Source: Paractinoplanes durhamensis (lineage in GTDB: Bacteria > Actinomycetota > Actinomycetes > Mycobacteriales > Micromonosporaceae). From it: DNA of 64,000 nt. Of this stretch, positions 42,037 to 51,014 are shown in pieces. Below the pieces are notes generated by a model, which was not told where the DNA came from, made no database searches, and was given only the letters and a program-made list of their open reading frames with translations. Position numbers and translations under genes: made by a program. Where the stretch lies: the NCBI RefSeq assembly GCF_016862175.1, contig NZ_BOML01000029.1, positions 39,227-103,226 on the forward strand, given 5' to 3'. Position 1 is the stretch's first letter, and each line of letters opens with the position of its first letter.

Positions 42037-43208
42037 GCGGGGCTCGGCGCGTAGTCACTCAGGGTGATCGCGTCGGCCTTGCTGAACTGCTTGGCGAGGA
42101 CCTGCTTCATCGGCCAGCGGAACATCATCCGCATCGACATCGCCCGCGCCCGGATCATCAGCCGGCTCTTCGGCGCGGCCATCGCCATCCCGCCCGGCGG
42201 CAGCTGCGTGCCCTGCGCGACGTAGCCGGCCATCCGCTCCTGGTAGGCGGCGAACGCCTCCTCCGGGGTCCGCGCCGACGCCAGCTCGCCGCCGAGCACG
42301 TACGCGCCGACCAGGCTCATGCTGGTGCCCATGCCGGCCAGCGGTGAGCCGCAGTAACCGGCGTCGCCGAGCAGCACCACCCGCCCGCGCGCCCATGTGG
42401 CCACGTGCACCTGACTGACCTCGTCGAAGTAGAGGTCGTTCGCCGCCGGCAGCTCCGCGAGCAGCGCCGGGACCCGCCAGCCGACGCCGGTGAACCGCTC
42501 GGTCAGCACCCGGATCTGCTCGTCGCGGCCGATCCGGTCGTAGAACGCCGGTGACCGGAAGCTGAGGCTGGCCTTCGCGGTGCCGCCGGCCTCGGGCCGG
42601 ACCAGGACCGCCCGGCCGCCGGTGGTGTTGAACATGGCCGACCAGTTGCCGAGGTCGCCGGGATCCGGCACGGTGAAGTAGGAGGCGTAGCCGCCGAGCG
42701 GGCGGACGTAGTCCTCGTGCGGTCCGAACGCGATCTTCCGGACCCCGGACCGTACGCCGTCGGCGCCGGCGATCACGTCGAAGCGCTCGGTGCCACCGCT
42801 CGCGAAGGTGACGTCCGCCCCGTCGATCGCCACGATCCGGTCGCCGAAGCGGTAGTCGACGCGGGCCGCGGTAGCGTCGTAGAGGATGGTCGCCAGGTCG
42901 CCCCGGGCGATCTCGATCTCGGCGACGATGCCCTCGCCGCCGAACATGTCGGCCGGCATCTCGAGGATCCGCCGGCCGCGCTCGTCGACCATCGCGAAGC
43001 CCCGGTCGTCGATCTGCCTGGCCCGGATCGCCTCGCGGATGCCCATCTTCTCGACCACGTCCTTGGCCACCCCGCGCACGTCCACCGCGTGGCCGCCCGG
43101 GCGCGGCTCCGGCGCCTTCTCCACCACCGTCACGTCGGCGCCGGCCCGGTGCAGCCAGTGCGCCAGCGCCGGCCCGGCAATCCCCGCCCCGGAGATCAGA
43201 ACCCGCAT
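42024..43208 (-). CDS. FAD-dependent aromatic-type monooxygenase (PHBH fold)
   Basis: A 394-residue flavin hydroxylase. The dinucleotide motif is VLISGAGIAGPALAHWLHRAG, followed by the Glu of VTVVEKAPE. The second signature is VVLLGDAGYCGSPLAGMGTSMSL (GDA box), and ADGVRSGVRK is the DG motif. Relatives hydroxylate phenols or modify tetracycline-like antibiotics and rifamycins. It is divergent from a GntR-TetR fusion regulator, with three TGTACTAG boxes between, so it is probably inducible. Its end overlaps the amidase stop by 13 bases. Confidence 0.92.
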   Translation of the reverse strand: MRVLISGAGIAGPALAHWLHRAGADVTVVEKAPEPRPGGHAVDVRGVAKDVVEKMGIREAIRARQIDDRGFAMVDERGRRILEMPADMFGGEGIVAEIEIARGDLATILYDATAARVDYRFGDRIVAIDGADVTFASGGTERFDVIAGADGVRSGVRKIAFGPHEDYVRPLGGYASYFTVPDPGDLGNWSAMFNTTGGRAVLVRPEAGGTAKASLSFRSPAFYDRIGRDEQIRVLTERFTGVGWRVPALLAELPAANDLYFDEVSQVHVATWARGRVVLLGDAGYCGSPLAGMGTSMSLVGAYVLGGELASARTPEEAFAAYQERMAGYVAQGTQLPPGGMAMAAPKSRLMIRARAMSMRMMFRWPMKQVLAKQFSKADAITLSDYAPSPAHFR

Positions 43209-43240
43209 TTTCCCCGCCTCCTGCGTACTCTGTATATCGA

Positions 43241-43321
43241 TGTACTAGCCAGGGTAGGCACGGCGTTCTAAGCTGGCAATCTGTACTAGTACGGTGCAGT
43301 CCACAGCGGGAGGTGTACTAG
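43241..43321. promoter_or_regulatory. Three TGTACTAG boxes between monooxygenase and its regulator
   Basis: TGTACTAG occurs at 43241-43248, 43282-43289 and 43314-43321. The middle one is extended to the palindrome GTACTAGTAC (43283-43292). The third ends two bases before the regulator's TTG start. A further GTAC...GTAC pair (GTACTCTG... at 43225) lies near the first. These are likely binding sites of the regulator encoded at 43323. Confidence 0.7.
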
Positions 43322-43322
43322 G

Positions 43323-44228
43323 TTGGACGCCCCATATCGGCAGATCGCGCAGGACATTCGCAGCCGGATCGAGTCGGGTGAGCTGCGGCCCGGCGACCGG
43401 GTCCCGTCCGCGCGGGCGCTGGTCCGCACGTGGGGGGTCGCGATCGCCACCGCCACCAAGGCGCACGCGGCGCTGCAGGAGGAGGGGCTGACCATCGCCC
43501 GGCCCGGGGTCGGCACGGTGGTGGCCGGGCCGGCGCCGCGCCGCGACCCCGAGCTGACCGCCGCGAGGATCGTGGCCGCGGCCATCGAGATCGCCGACCG
43601 CGACGGCATGGCCGAGCTGACCATGCGCCGGATCGCGAGCACGCTCGGCGTCGCCACCATGTCGCTCTACCGGCACCTGCCCGGCCGCGAGGAGCTGATC
43701 CTGGCGATGATCGACGCGGCGCTCGGCGAGGTGCCGCTGCCGGCGCCGCACCCGCGCGGCTGGCGAGCGAGCATCGAGCTGGTCGCGCGGCTCGAGTGGG
43801 CGGCGTTCCAGCGCCACCCGTGGCTGGCGCCGACGATGTCGATCACCCGGCCACAGGTGGCGCCGAACGCGATCCGGCTCAGCGAATGGGTGATGGCCGC
43901 GTTCGACGGCACCGCGACGCCGCTGCCCGACCGGATGTACATCCAGGTCCTGATCTTCACGTTCGTCCGCGGGATCGCCAGCGGCCTGGAGCCGGAGGCG
44001 GAGGCGATCCGGGACAGCGGCATCACCAACGACGAGTGGATCGAGACGCAGGCGGACCGGTTCACTCCGCTGCTCGCCACGATGCCGCACTTCCGCGAGC
44101 TGACCGCGCAGCAGTTCGACTTCGACCTGAGTCAGCTGTTCGAGTTCGGCCTGGCCCGCCTGCTCGACGGTCTCGAACCCTTCATCGCGTCCTTCGCAGG
44201 ACCACCGCCTGCCACGGCGCCATCGTGA
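43323..44228 (+). CDS. GntR-TetR fusion transcriptional regulator
   Basis: A 301-residue regulator with two HTH domains in tandem. Residues 1-65 are a GntR-type winged helix (PYRQIAQDIRSRIESGELRPG, then VPSARALVRTWGVAIATATKA). Residues 80-130 are a TetR HTH (RIVAAAIEIADRDGMAELTMRRIASTLGVATMSLYRHLPGR), and a TetR_C ligand domain follows. The start is a TTG at 43323 with GGGAGG upstream, because the GntR domain begins right after it. It is divergent from the FAD monooxygenase and probably represses it. Its last 47 bases overlap the GH13 gene tail-to-tail. Confidence 0.9.
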   Translation: MDAPYRQIAQDIRSRIESGELRPGDRVPSARALVRTWGVAIATATKAHAALQEEGLTIARPGVGTVVAGPAPRRDPELTAARIVAAAIEIADRDGMAELTMRRIASTLGVATMSLYRHLPGREELILAMIDAALGEVPLPAPHPRGWRASIELVARLEWAAFQRHPWLAPTMSITRPQVAPNAIRLSEWVMAAFDGTATPLPDRMYIQVLIFTFVRGIASGLEPEAEAIRDSGITNDEWIETQADRFTPLLATMPHFRELTAQQFDFDLSQLFEFGLARLLDGLEPFIASFAGPPPATAPS

Positions 44229-45864
44229 GGCCGTTCGCCGGCAGGTTGCTCAGCACCAGCTCGGCGCCGTCCCAGCCGTCGATCTCGGCCTCGATCGTCT
44301 CGCCGGTGAAGTTCCCGATCACCAGCAGCTCGGTGCCACCGAGCTTCCGGGTGTAGGCGTAGAGCCGCTCGTCGTTCGGCAGCAGCATGGTGAAGTCGCC
44401 GTCGACCACGGCCGGCTCGCTGTGCCGCAGCGCGATCAGCTGCCGGTAGTAGTGGAAGACCGAATCCGGGTCGGCCCGCTCGGCCTTCGCGTTGATCTGC
44501 GGGTAGTTCGGGTTGGCCGCGAGCCACGGCGTGGTCGTGCTGAAACCGCCGTTGGCCGAGTCGTCCCACTGCATCGGGGTGCGCGCGTTGTCCCGGCCGC
44601 GGGCGCGCAGCACGGTCAGCACGTCCGCCGGCTCGCGACCCTCGATCTCGGTGGCCTGCCGGAACTGGCCGAGCGCCTCGATGTCCCGGAAGTCGGTGAT
44701 CGACTGGAACGGGTAGTTGGTCATGCCGAGCTCTTCGCCCTGGTAGACGTAGGGCGTGCCGCGGTGCAGGTGCAGCACGGTGCCGAGCATCTTGGCCGAC
44801 GCCGCGCGGAACTCGGGGCTGTCGTCGCCGTAGCGGGAGACCACCCGCGGCTGGTCGTGGTTGTTCCAGTAGAGGCTGTTCCAGCCCTCCTCGGCCAGCC
44901 CCGCCTGCCACCGGCCGAAGATCCCCTTCAGGACGGTCAGCTGCAGCGGGAAGACCCGCCACGGGTCGCCGCCACGGTCGGCCCAGACGTGGTCGAACTG
45001 GAAGACCATGTCGACCTCCTGGCGCTCCTGCCCGGTGAAGAGGATCGCCTCGTCCACCGTCACGCCCGGCATCTCGCCCACGGTCAGCAGGCCGTCGCGA
45101 CCGGCGAAGACCTGCTCGTACATCTCGTGCAGGAACTCGTGGTTACGCGGCCCGTTGATGTAGCCGGCCGACCCGTCCGCGTACGCCTGCCCGGCGGTGA
45201 GACGGCCGTCGGCCAGCGGGAGGACCTTGGAGATCATGTTGATGACGTCCATCCGGAAGCCGTCCACGCCCCGGTCCAGCCACCAGCGCATCATCGCGTA
45301 CACCGCCTGCCGGACCTCGGGGTTCTCCCAGTTGAGGTCGGGCTGCTTCGGCGAGAACAGGTGCATGTAGTACTCGCCGGTCTTCTGGTCGAACTCCCAG
45401 GCCGGCCCGCCGAACGCGGAGCCCCAGTTGGTCGGCTCGGCGCCGGGCGTGCCCGGCTCCATGCCCTCGCGGCCCGGCCGCCACCAATACCAGTCGCGCT
45501 TCGGGTTGTCCCGGCTCGACCGGCTCTCCTGGAACCAGGCGTGCTCGTCCGAGCTGTGGTTCACCACCAGGTCCATGATCAGCTTCATCCCGCGGTCGTG
45601 GACCCCCTTCATGAGTTCGTCGAAGGTGGCCAGGTCGCCGAAGAGCGGATCGATGTCCTGGTAGTCGCTGATGTCGTAGCCGTTGTCGTCCTGCGGCGAC
45701 CGGTGGATCGGGGACAGCCAGATCACGTCGACGCCGAGCTCGGCCAGATGGTCCAGATGGTCGATGATGCCGCGCAGGTCACCCATGCCGTCGCCGTCGG
45801 CGTCCGCGAAGCTGCGCGGGTAGATCTGGTAAACCACCGCACTTTTCCACCACAGATCCGTCAT
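44182..45864 (-). CDS. GH13 alpha-glucosidase / oligo-1,6-glucosidase
   Basis: A 560-residue intracellular glycosidase of family GH13 (subfamilies 17/23/31-like). The nucleophile is Asp206 (DGFRMDVINM), the acid/base is Glu264 (LTVGEMPG), and the third carboxylate is Asp337 (NNHDQPR). Conserved VNHSSDEHAWF (region I) and the C-terminal beta domain are present. Its length and DGFRMDVI fit alpha-glucosidases acting on maltose, isomaltose or trehalose-type sugars. There is no signal peptide. The exact bond specificity cannot be settled here; no sugar transporter is adjacent. Confidence 0.92.
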   Translation of the reverse strand: MTDLWWKSAVVYQIYPRSFADADGDGMGDLRGIIDHLDHLAELGVDVIWLSPIHRSPQDDNGYDISDYQDIDPLFGDLATFDELMKGVHDRGMKLIMDLVVNHSSDEHAWFQESRSSRDNPKRDWYWWRPGREGMEPGTPGAEPTNWGSAFGGPAWEFDQKTGEYYMHLFSPKQPDLNWENPEVRQAVYAMMRWWLDRGVDGFRMDVINMISKVLPLADGRLTAGQAYADGSAGYINGPRNHEFLHEMYEQVFAGRDGLLTVGEMPGVTVDEAILFTGQERQEVDMVFQFDHVWADRGGDPWRVFPLQLTVLKGIFGRWQAGLAEEGWNSLYWNNHDQPRVVSRYGDDSPEFRAASAKMLGTVLHLHRGTPYVYQGEELGMTNYPFQSITDFRDIEALGQFRQATEIEGREPADVLTVLRARGRDNARTPMQWDDSANGGFSTTTPWLAANPNYPQINAKAERADPDSVFHYYRQLIALRHSEPAVVDGDFTMLLPNDERLYAYTRKLGGTELLVIGNFTGETIEAEIDGWDGAELVLSNLPANGLTMAPWQAVVLRRTR

Positions 45865-45946
45865 GCGTCTTCTCTAACACGAGAACGCCGGTCTTGTCGG
45901 CTGGGCATACTAAGCGGGTGTTAACTGAAAAAATGCGGTATTTGTC

Positions 45947-46945
45947 ATGAAAGTTGCACTACTGGGGCCGATCGCCTGGCGTACGCCACCACTGCACTAC
46001 GGGCCATGGGAACTGATCACCAGCCTGCTCGCCGAAGGGTTGGTCGCGCGCGGCATCGACGTGACTCTCTTCGCCACCCTCGACTCGATCACCACGGCCA
46101 CCCTCGACGGGGTCATCCCCACCGGCTACGCCGAATCGCCGGATCTTGACGGCCGGGTCTGGGAAGCGCTGCACGTCTCGCACGCGCTGGCCCGGTCGGG
46201 CGAGTTCGACCTGGTGCACAACCACCTCGACTGGCTGCCGCTGGCCTTCTCCCAGCACTGCGCGGCGCCGCTGGTGACCACGATCCACGGTTTCTCCGGG
46301 GCGAACATCCTGCCCGCCTACCAGCGGGCCCGATCGCACTACGTCTCGATCTCGGACGCCGACCGCTCCCCCGACCTGTCCTACGCCGGCACGGTCTACC
46401 ACGGCATCGATCTGTCCGGGCTGCCCTTCTCCCCTTTTGGTAGCGATCTCATTGCCTTCGGGCGGATTCATCCGGACAAGGGCACCGATCTGGCCATCGA
46501 GATCGCCCGCCGCGCCGGCCGGCGACTCATCATGTGCGGGATCGTGCAGGACGCCGAGTTCTTCGCCCGCGCGGTCGAACCGCACATCGACGGCGACCGG
46601 GTGATCTACCTCGGTTCGGTCGGGCCCGCCGACCGCGGGCGCATTCTCGGGTCCGGGGCGGCGCTGTTGCACCCGATCCGGTTCGCCGAGCCGTTCGGCC
46701 TCTCGGTCGTCGAATCCATGGCGTGCGGGACGCCGGTCATCGCGTACCGGAAAGGTTCGATGCCGGAAGTGGTCGACGAGGGCGTGACCGGACGCCTGGT
46801 CTCGGACGTGGACGAAGCGGTCGCCGCGGTTGCGTCGATCGCTTCGCTGGATCGCGCGGGATGCGCGGCCCGGGCCCGGGAAAGGTTCGCCGCCGACCGC
46901 ATGGTCGACGACTACTTGGCGATTTACCGCAAAATCGTCAGCTGA
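45947..46945 (+). CDS. GT4-family glycosyltransferase
   Basis: A 332-residue GT-B enzyme. The N-terminal domain starts MKVALLGPIAWRTPPLHYGPWE, and the donor-binding domain has LIAFGRIHPDKGTDLAIEIARR and EPFGLSVVESMACGTPVIAY (the E-x7-E pair). The domain and length fit GT4 retaining transferases using a UDP- or GDP-sugar. It lies 132 bp upstream of a second glycosyltransferase that begins the coupled glycosidase/phosphorylase operon. The region just upstream is AT-rich, with no clear ribosome-binding site. Confidence 0.88.
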   Translation: MKVALLGPIAWRTPPLHYGPWELITSLLAEGLVARGIDVTLFATLDSITTATLDGVIPTGYAESPDLDGRVWEALHVSHALARSGEFDLVHNHLDWLPLAFSQHCAAPLVTTIHGFSGANILPAYQRARSHYVSISDADRSPDLSYAGTVYHGIDLSGLPFSPFGSDLIAFGRIHPDKGTDLAIEIARRAGRRLIMCGIVQDAEFFARAVEPHIDGDRVIYLGSVGPADRGRILGSGAALLHPIRFAEPFGLSVVESMACGTPVIAYRKGSMPEVVDEGVTGRLVSDVDEAVAAVASIASLDRAGCAARARERFAADRMVDDYLAIYRKIVS

Positions 46946-47077
46946 ATAGTCTGCTCTTGTTAACGTGCGATTGTGAATTGCACGACAAGCGGAGCAATTT
47001 CCCGCGTCGCATTGACGCCAGCGCACGTGCAGTAGTCGTGCTGCGGGGAGGCAGCCGCGGAACTAGAAAGGCCTGTC

Positions 47078-48238
47078 ATGCCCGCCACCTACGGCTTTCT
47101 GAGCACATACCCGCCCACACAATGCGGTTTGGCGACATTCAATGCGGCACTCGCGACCCAGCTCAATACCAACTCTGGTGCCGGAGTGGTACGGCTTCTC
47201 GCCAGCGACAGCAGCAGCGGCGGAATCGAACTCGAGCGAAACGCGCCACGCGTCGTGCACACCTGGCACACCGACAATCCCGGCGGCTGGGTGTCGGCGG
47301 CCAACGCCCTCAACCGGTACGACGTGGCGATCCTCCAGCACGAGTACGGGATCTATCCGGGGGACGCCGGATCCGAGGTGCTGCCGCTGCTGCGGGCCCT
47401 GAAGGTCCCGTCGATCGTCGTGCTGCACACCGTGCTCAGCCACCCCGACCCGCTCCAGCGGCGGGTCCTCGAACGCATCGCCGCCACCGCCGACGCCGTC
47501 GTCACCATGACCGACACCGCCCGGCAGCGGCTCAACACCGGCTACGACATCGACCCGCGCAAGATCTCGGTGATCCCGCACGGCGCCGGCAGCCACGACA
47601 CCACCCCACGCGCCGACCACGACCGGCCGCACCTGCTCACCTGGGGGCTGCTCGGGCCGGGCAAGGGCATCGAATGGGCGCTGCGGTCACTCGCCCTGCT
47701 CGGCGACCTCGACCCGGCACCGGCGTACACCGTCGCCGGCCGCACCCACCCGAAGGTGCTCGAGCAGTTCGGGGACGCGTACCGGGACTCGTTGAAAGCT
47801 CTCGGCGGTTCGCTCGGGGTGACCGACGCGGTTCGCTGGCTCGACGTCTACCTCGACCAGGCCGAGCTGTCCCGGCTGATCCGCTCGGCCGACGTGGTGG
47901 TGCTGCCCTACGACTCGACCGAACAGGTCACCTCCGGGGTGCTCATCGAGGCGGTCGGGGCCGGCGTGCCGGTGGTGGCGACCGAGTTCCCGCACGCGGT
48001 CGAGTTGCTCGCCGACGGGCCCGGCCTGCTCGTACCCCATCAGGACCCGGAGGCGATGGCCTCGGCCATCCGGCACCTGCTCGCCGAACCCGGCATCGCC
48101 GGGCGGCTCACCGGCCTCGCCGGCGGCCCCACGCTGCGCTGGCCCGCCGTCGCCGCCCGATACCAGAACCTCGCCGGCCGCCTGCTCGCCGACCGCACGC
48201 CGCTCGCCGGCCCCGTCCCCGCCTCCGTCCCGGCATGA
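47078..48238 (+). CDS. GT4-like glycosyltransferase
   Basis: A 386-residue GT-B transferase. The N-terminus GFLSTYPPTQCGLATFNAAL is typical of transferases linked to GH130 genes. The C-terminal domain shows LLTWGLLGPGKGIEWALRSLALL and SGVLIEAVGAGVPVVATEFPHAVELL. GAAAGG precedes the ATG. It is coupled to the next gene by ATGA. Together with the GT at 45947 it probably builds a glycan whose breakdown or remodelling involves the two downstream enzymes. Confidence 0.88.
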   Translation: MPATYGFLSTYPPTQCGLATFNAALATQLNTNSGAGVVRLLASDSSSGGIELERNAPRVVHTWHTDNPGGWVSAANALNRYDVAILQHEYGIYPGDAGSEVLPLLRALKVPSIVVLHTVLSHPDPLQRRVLERIAATADAVVTMTDTARQRLNTGYDIDPRKISVIPHGAGSHDTTPRADHDRPHLLTWGLLGPGKGIEWALRSLALLGDLDPAPAYTVAGRTHPKVLEQFGDAYRDSLKALGGSLGVTDAVRWLDVYLDQAELSRLIRSADVVVLPYDSTEQVTSGVLIEAVGAGVPVVATEFPHAVELLADGPGLLVPHQDPEAMASAIRHLLAEPGIAGRLTGLAGGPTLRWPAVAARYQNLAGRLLADRTPLAGPVPASVPA

Positions 48239-49317
48239 GCGTTGGCTTGCGGCTGGTGCCGCCACCCATCCAGCTCACCGACGCACCCGCACCCAACTGG
48301 AACCACGTGGCCCGGCTCTCCGACGACACCGGGCTGCTCGAGCACGCCCGCAACGCGATCGTGCGGCGTGAGCACGGCTACTGCGTCGACGACGTCGGCC
48401 GCGGCCTGCTGATCGCCAGCCGGGAGCCGCGGCCCACCGCGCAGGTGGTCGGGCTGGCCGAGCGCTACCTGGCGTTCCTCACCCATGCGCAGGGGCCGGA
48501 CGGCGCCTTTCGCAACCGGATGAGCTTCGACCGACGCTGGGCCGACGAGCCCGGCCTCGGCGACTGGTGGGGACGCGCGATGTGGGGGCTGGGCACGGCC
48601 GCGACGCGATCCACCGTGCCGTGGATCCGGCGCGAGGCCGCCGGCGCGTTCCGGTCCGGGACGCGGCAACGCTCCCCTTGGCCGAGGGCGATGGCGTACG
48701 CCGGATTGGGCGCGGCCGAGGTCCTGCGTTCCGATCCGCACGACACCGATGCGTCCGCGCTGCTCGCCGACGCGGCCGCGGCCGTCGGGGTGCCCGGCCC
48801 CGACCCCGGCTGGGTGTGGCCGACCGCCGAGCTCACCTACGCCAACCCGACCATGGCCGAGGTGGTGATCGCGGCCGGCGACCTGCTCGGCGACGAGCCG
48901 CTGCTGCGGTCCGGGTTGCGGATGCTGGCCTGGCTCTGCCGCGAACAGGACAACGCCGGACACCTCTCCACGGTGCCGGTCGGCGGGTGGCGCTCCGGGG
49001 TGCCGAAACACCGCTTCGACCAGCAGCCGATCGAGGCGGCCGCGACCGCCGACGCCTGCGCCGCGGCCCTGGCCGTGACCGGCGACGACCGCTGGGAAGA
49101 GCCTCTTTTCCGGGCTATCGCCTGGTTTCTCGGCGATAACGACGTTCAGACAGTCATGTACGACCCCCTAACCGGTGGATGTTATGACGGATTAACGGCA
49201 GATGGTCCTAATCTGAACCAAGGAGCCGAATCCACCCTCGCGCTTGTCTCCACGCTGCAGCACGCCCGCACGCTGGCGACCCGAAGTGCGACCCGACCGT
49301 CAGGCGGCCTAGCGTGA
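48235..49317 (+). CDS. Six-hairpin glycosidase-like protein
   Basis: A 360-residue alpha/alpha-barrel-like protein. The block HGYCVDDVGRGLLIASRE resembles the substrate-pocket segment of six-hairpin glycosidases found in GT/GH130 clusters, where it is often mislabelled a glycosyltransferase. Further blocks are LGDWWGRAMWGLGTA and RFDQQPIEAAATADACAAAL. There is no signal peptide. The start overlaps the upstream stop as ATGA and the end overlaps the next GTG as GTGA. The catalytic residues and substrate are not assigned. Confidence 0.8.
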   Translation: MSVGLRLVPPPIQLTDAPAPNWNHVARLSDDTGLLEHARNAIVRREHGYCVDDVGRGLLIASREPRPTAQVVGLAERYLAFLTHAQGPDGAFRNRMSFDRRWADEPGLGDWWGRAMWGLGTAATRSTVPWIRREAAGAFRSGTRQRSPWPRAMAYAGLGAAEVLRSDPHDTDASALLADAAAAVGVPGPDPGWVWPTAELTYANPTMAEVVIAAGDLLGDEPLLRSGLRMLAWLCREQDNAGHLSTVPVGGWRSGVPKHRFDQQPIEAAATADACAAALAVTGDDRWEEPLFRAIAWFLGDNDVQTVMYDPLTGGCYDGLTADGPNLNQGAESTLALVSTLQHARTLATRSATRPSGGLA

Positions 49318-50804
49318 CCGCAACGATGAATTCCCAGACGTATCTGACCCGCCACGAGATCGTCATGCAGCCGGACGCCCGGCGCGTGGTGATCAAACTT
49401 TTTGTGCCCGGCGAGGACGAGCAGACCGTGCACAACCGGGCCTCCAGCCTGATCGAGCGGATCCTGCAACTCGACGAGGCCGAGACGAGCCGCCTGCTCG
49501 ACGACGTGCTGGCCCGGTTCGCCGGCCGGCACCACGACCTGCTGTCGACCTTCCAGCACCACTACGAGATCGTGCAGCACCGGGTGCCGCCGGAGATCGA
49601 GCTGTCCCCGACGGCCCGCACCCTCATCGGCGCCTACTTCAGCCACGAGTATTCGGTGGAGGCCGCCGCCCTCTGCAACCCGTCGATGGTGGCGCACCCC
49701 GACCAGGAAGGCCTCGAACCGGGCGAGTTCCGGGTGGCGTTGAGCATGCGGCAGATCGGCGAGGGACACATCTCGTCGGTCGGCTTCTGCTCGGCGGTGC
49801 TCGGCCCCGGCAACGCGATCCGCCTCGAGGACCGCAGCGGTCCGCTGGTCATCGGCCAACGCGTCGGCGCCCAGCACTACAACTTCCAGCTCTCGGCCGC
49901 CCTCATCGACGACGAGATCGACAACGAGGCCGCCGCGTACGTGCTGGCCACGCTGCCGGAGCGCTACACCGACGAGGAGTTCGAGGACGTCATCGGCCAC
50001 GTGCCGGCCGAGTTGCTGTCCCGGCCGAACACGCAGGAGACCCTCGACCGGATCCGGCACATCGTCGCCGAGGACTACGCGGTGTCGTTCCCCTGCGCGA
50101 TGCCACTCCACCAGCGGATCCTATGGCCGACGACGAGGGCCGAGAGCAACGGCATGGAGGACGCGCGGTTCGTCCAGACCCTCGATCCCGACGGCCGGGT
50201 CGCCTATCAGGCGACCTACACCGCCTACGACGGCCGGCACATCTCCGGCCGGGTCATCTTCACCAGGGACCTGCGGCATTTCGACGTCGCCCGCTTGCAC
50301 GGCCCCGCCGCGAGGAACAAAGGAATGGCCCTGTTCCCGCGCTACGTGGGCGGCCAGAAGTTCGCGCTGTGCCGCTCGGACGGCGAGACGCTGGGCCTGA
50401 GCGTCCGCGACGACCAGCACCGCTGGAAGGAAGCGGTGCCGCTGCTGGTCCCGCACCGCGGCTGGGACCTGATCCAGGTGGGCAACTGCGGTTCCCCGCT
50501 GGAGACGGAGGCGGGCTGGCTGGTCCTGACCCACGGAGTAGGCCCGATGCGCCGCTACGCGATCGGCGCCATGCTCCTGGACCTGGAAAACCCCGAGCGG
50601 GTGATCGCCGACCTGCCGGACGGCCTGCTGGACCCGGACGACGTGGAACGAGAGGGCTACGTCCCGAACGTCCTCTACTCCTGCGGAGGCCTGATCCACG
50701 ACAACCGCCTGTGGCTGCCTTACGGCGCCAGCGACGTACGGGTGGGCTTCGCCAGCGTCCCCTTGGACCAACTGCTGAGCCGCATGGTCCCCACCGGCTA
50801 CTGA
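49314..50804 (+). CDS. GH130-family glycoside phosphorylase/hydrolase
   Basis: A 496-residue protein with an N-terminal helical extension (1-110) and a five-bladed propeller of family GH130. Family blocks are SNGMEDARFVQTLD (usual EDPR, here EDAR), RNKGMALFPRYVGGQKFALCRSD and WDLIQVGNCGSPLETEAGWLVLTHGV. GH130 members phosphorolyse or hydrolyse beta-mannosides. The operon position behind two GTs suggests turnover of a glycan made by them. A GTG start overlaps the previous stop. A hairpin at 50848 follows. Confidence 0.9.
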   Translation: MTATMNSQTYLTRHEIVMQPDARRVVIKLFVPGEDEQTVHNRASSLIERILQLDEAETSRLLDDVLARFAGRHHDLLSTFQHHYEIVQHRVPPEIELSPTARTLIGAYFSHEYSVEAAALCNPSMVAHPDQEGLEPGEFRVALSMRQIGEGHISSVGFCSAVLGPGNAIRLEDRSGPLVIGQRVGAQHYNFQLSAALIDDEIDNEAAAYVLATLPERYTDEEFEDVIGHVPAELLSRPNTQETLDRIRHIVAEDYAVSFPCAMPLHQRILWPTTRAESNGMEDARFVQTLDPDGRVAYQATYTAYDGRHISGRVIFTRDLRHFDVARLHGPAARNKGMALFPRYVGGQKFALCRSDGETLGLSVRDDQHRWKEAVPLLVPHRGWDLIQVGNCGSPLETEAGWLVLTHGVGPMRRYAIGAMLLDLENPERVIADLPDGLLDPDDVEREGYVPNVLYSCGGLIHDNRLWLPYGASDVRVGFASVPLDQLLSRMVPTGY

Positions 50805-50847
50805 CCAGCCCCACCACCCAGCCCCACCACCCAGCCCTGCAGCCCCC

Positions 50848-50873
50848 GGCCCGCCGCCCGACAGCGGCGGGCC
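50848..50873 (+). terminator. Hairpin after the GH130 gene
   Basis: Perfect 10-bp arms GGCCCGCCGC and GCGGCGGGCC flank a 6-base loop. No T-run follows, but its position 44 bp after the stop suits termination. Confidence 0.6.
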
Positions 50874-50907
50874 GAGCTGTACCCAGCCCACACCACCCCG
50901 CCCCGCA

Positions 50908-50964
50908 CCCAGCGGCACCCACCCGGCCCAGCGGCACCCACCCGGCCCAGCGGCACCCACCCGC
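50908..50964. repeat. 19-bp tandem repeat, three units
   Basis: Three units of CCCAGCGGCACCCACCCGG at 50908, 50927 and 50946; the last base of the third differs. They lie in the C-rich spacer between the convergent GH130 and response regulator genes. A shorter AGCCCCACCACCC repeat precedes them near 50810-50835. Confidence 0.9.
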
Positions 50965-51014
50965 GCTCCGCGCAGGGCCGAGGCCGGCAGCCCCGCGCCT
51001 CGGGTGCGGCTTTG

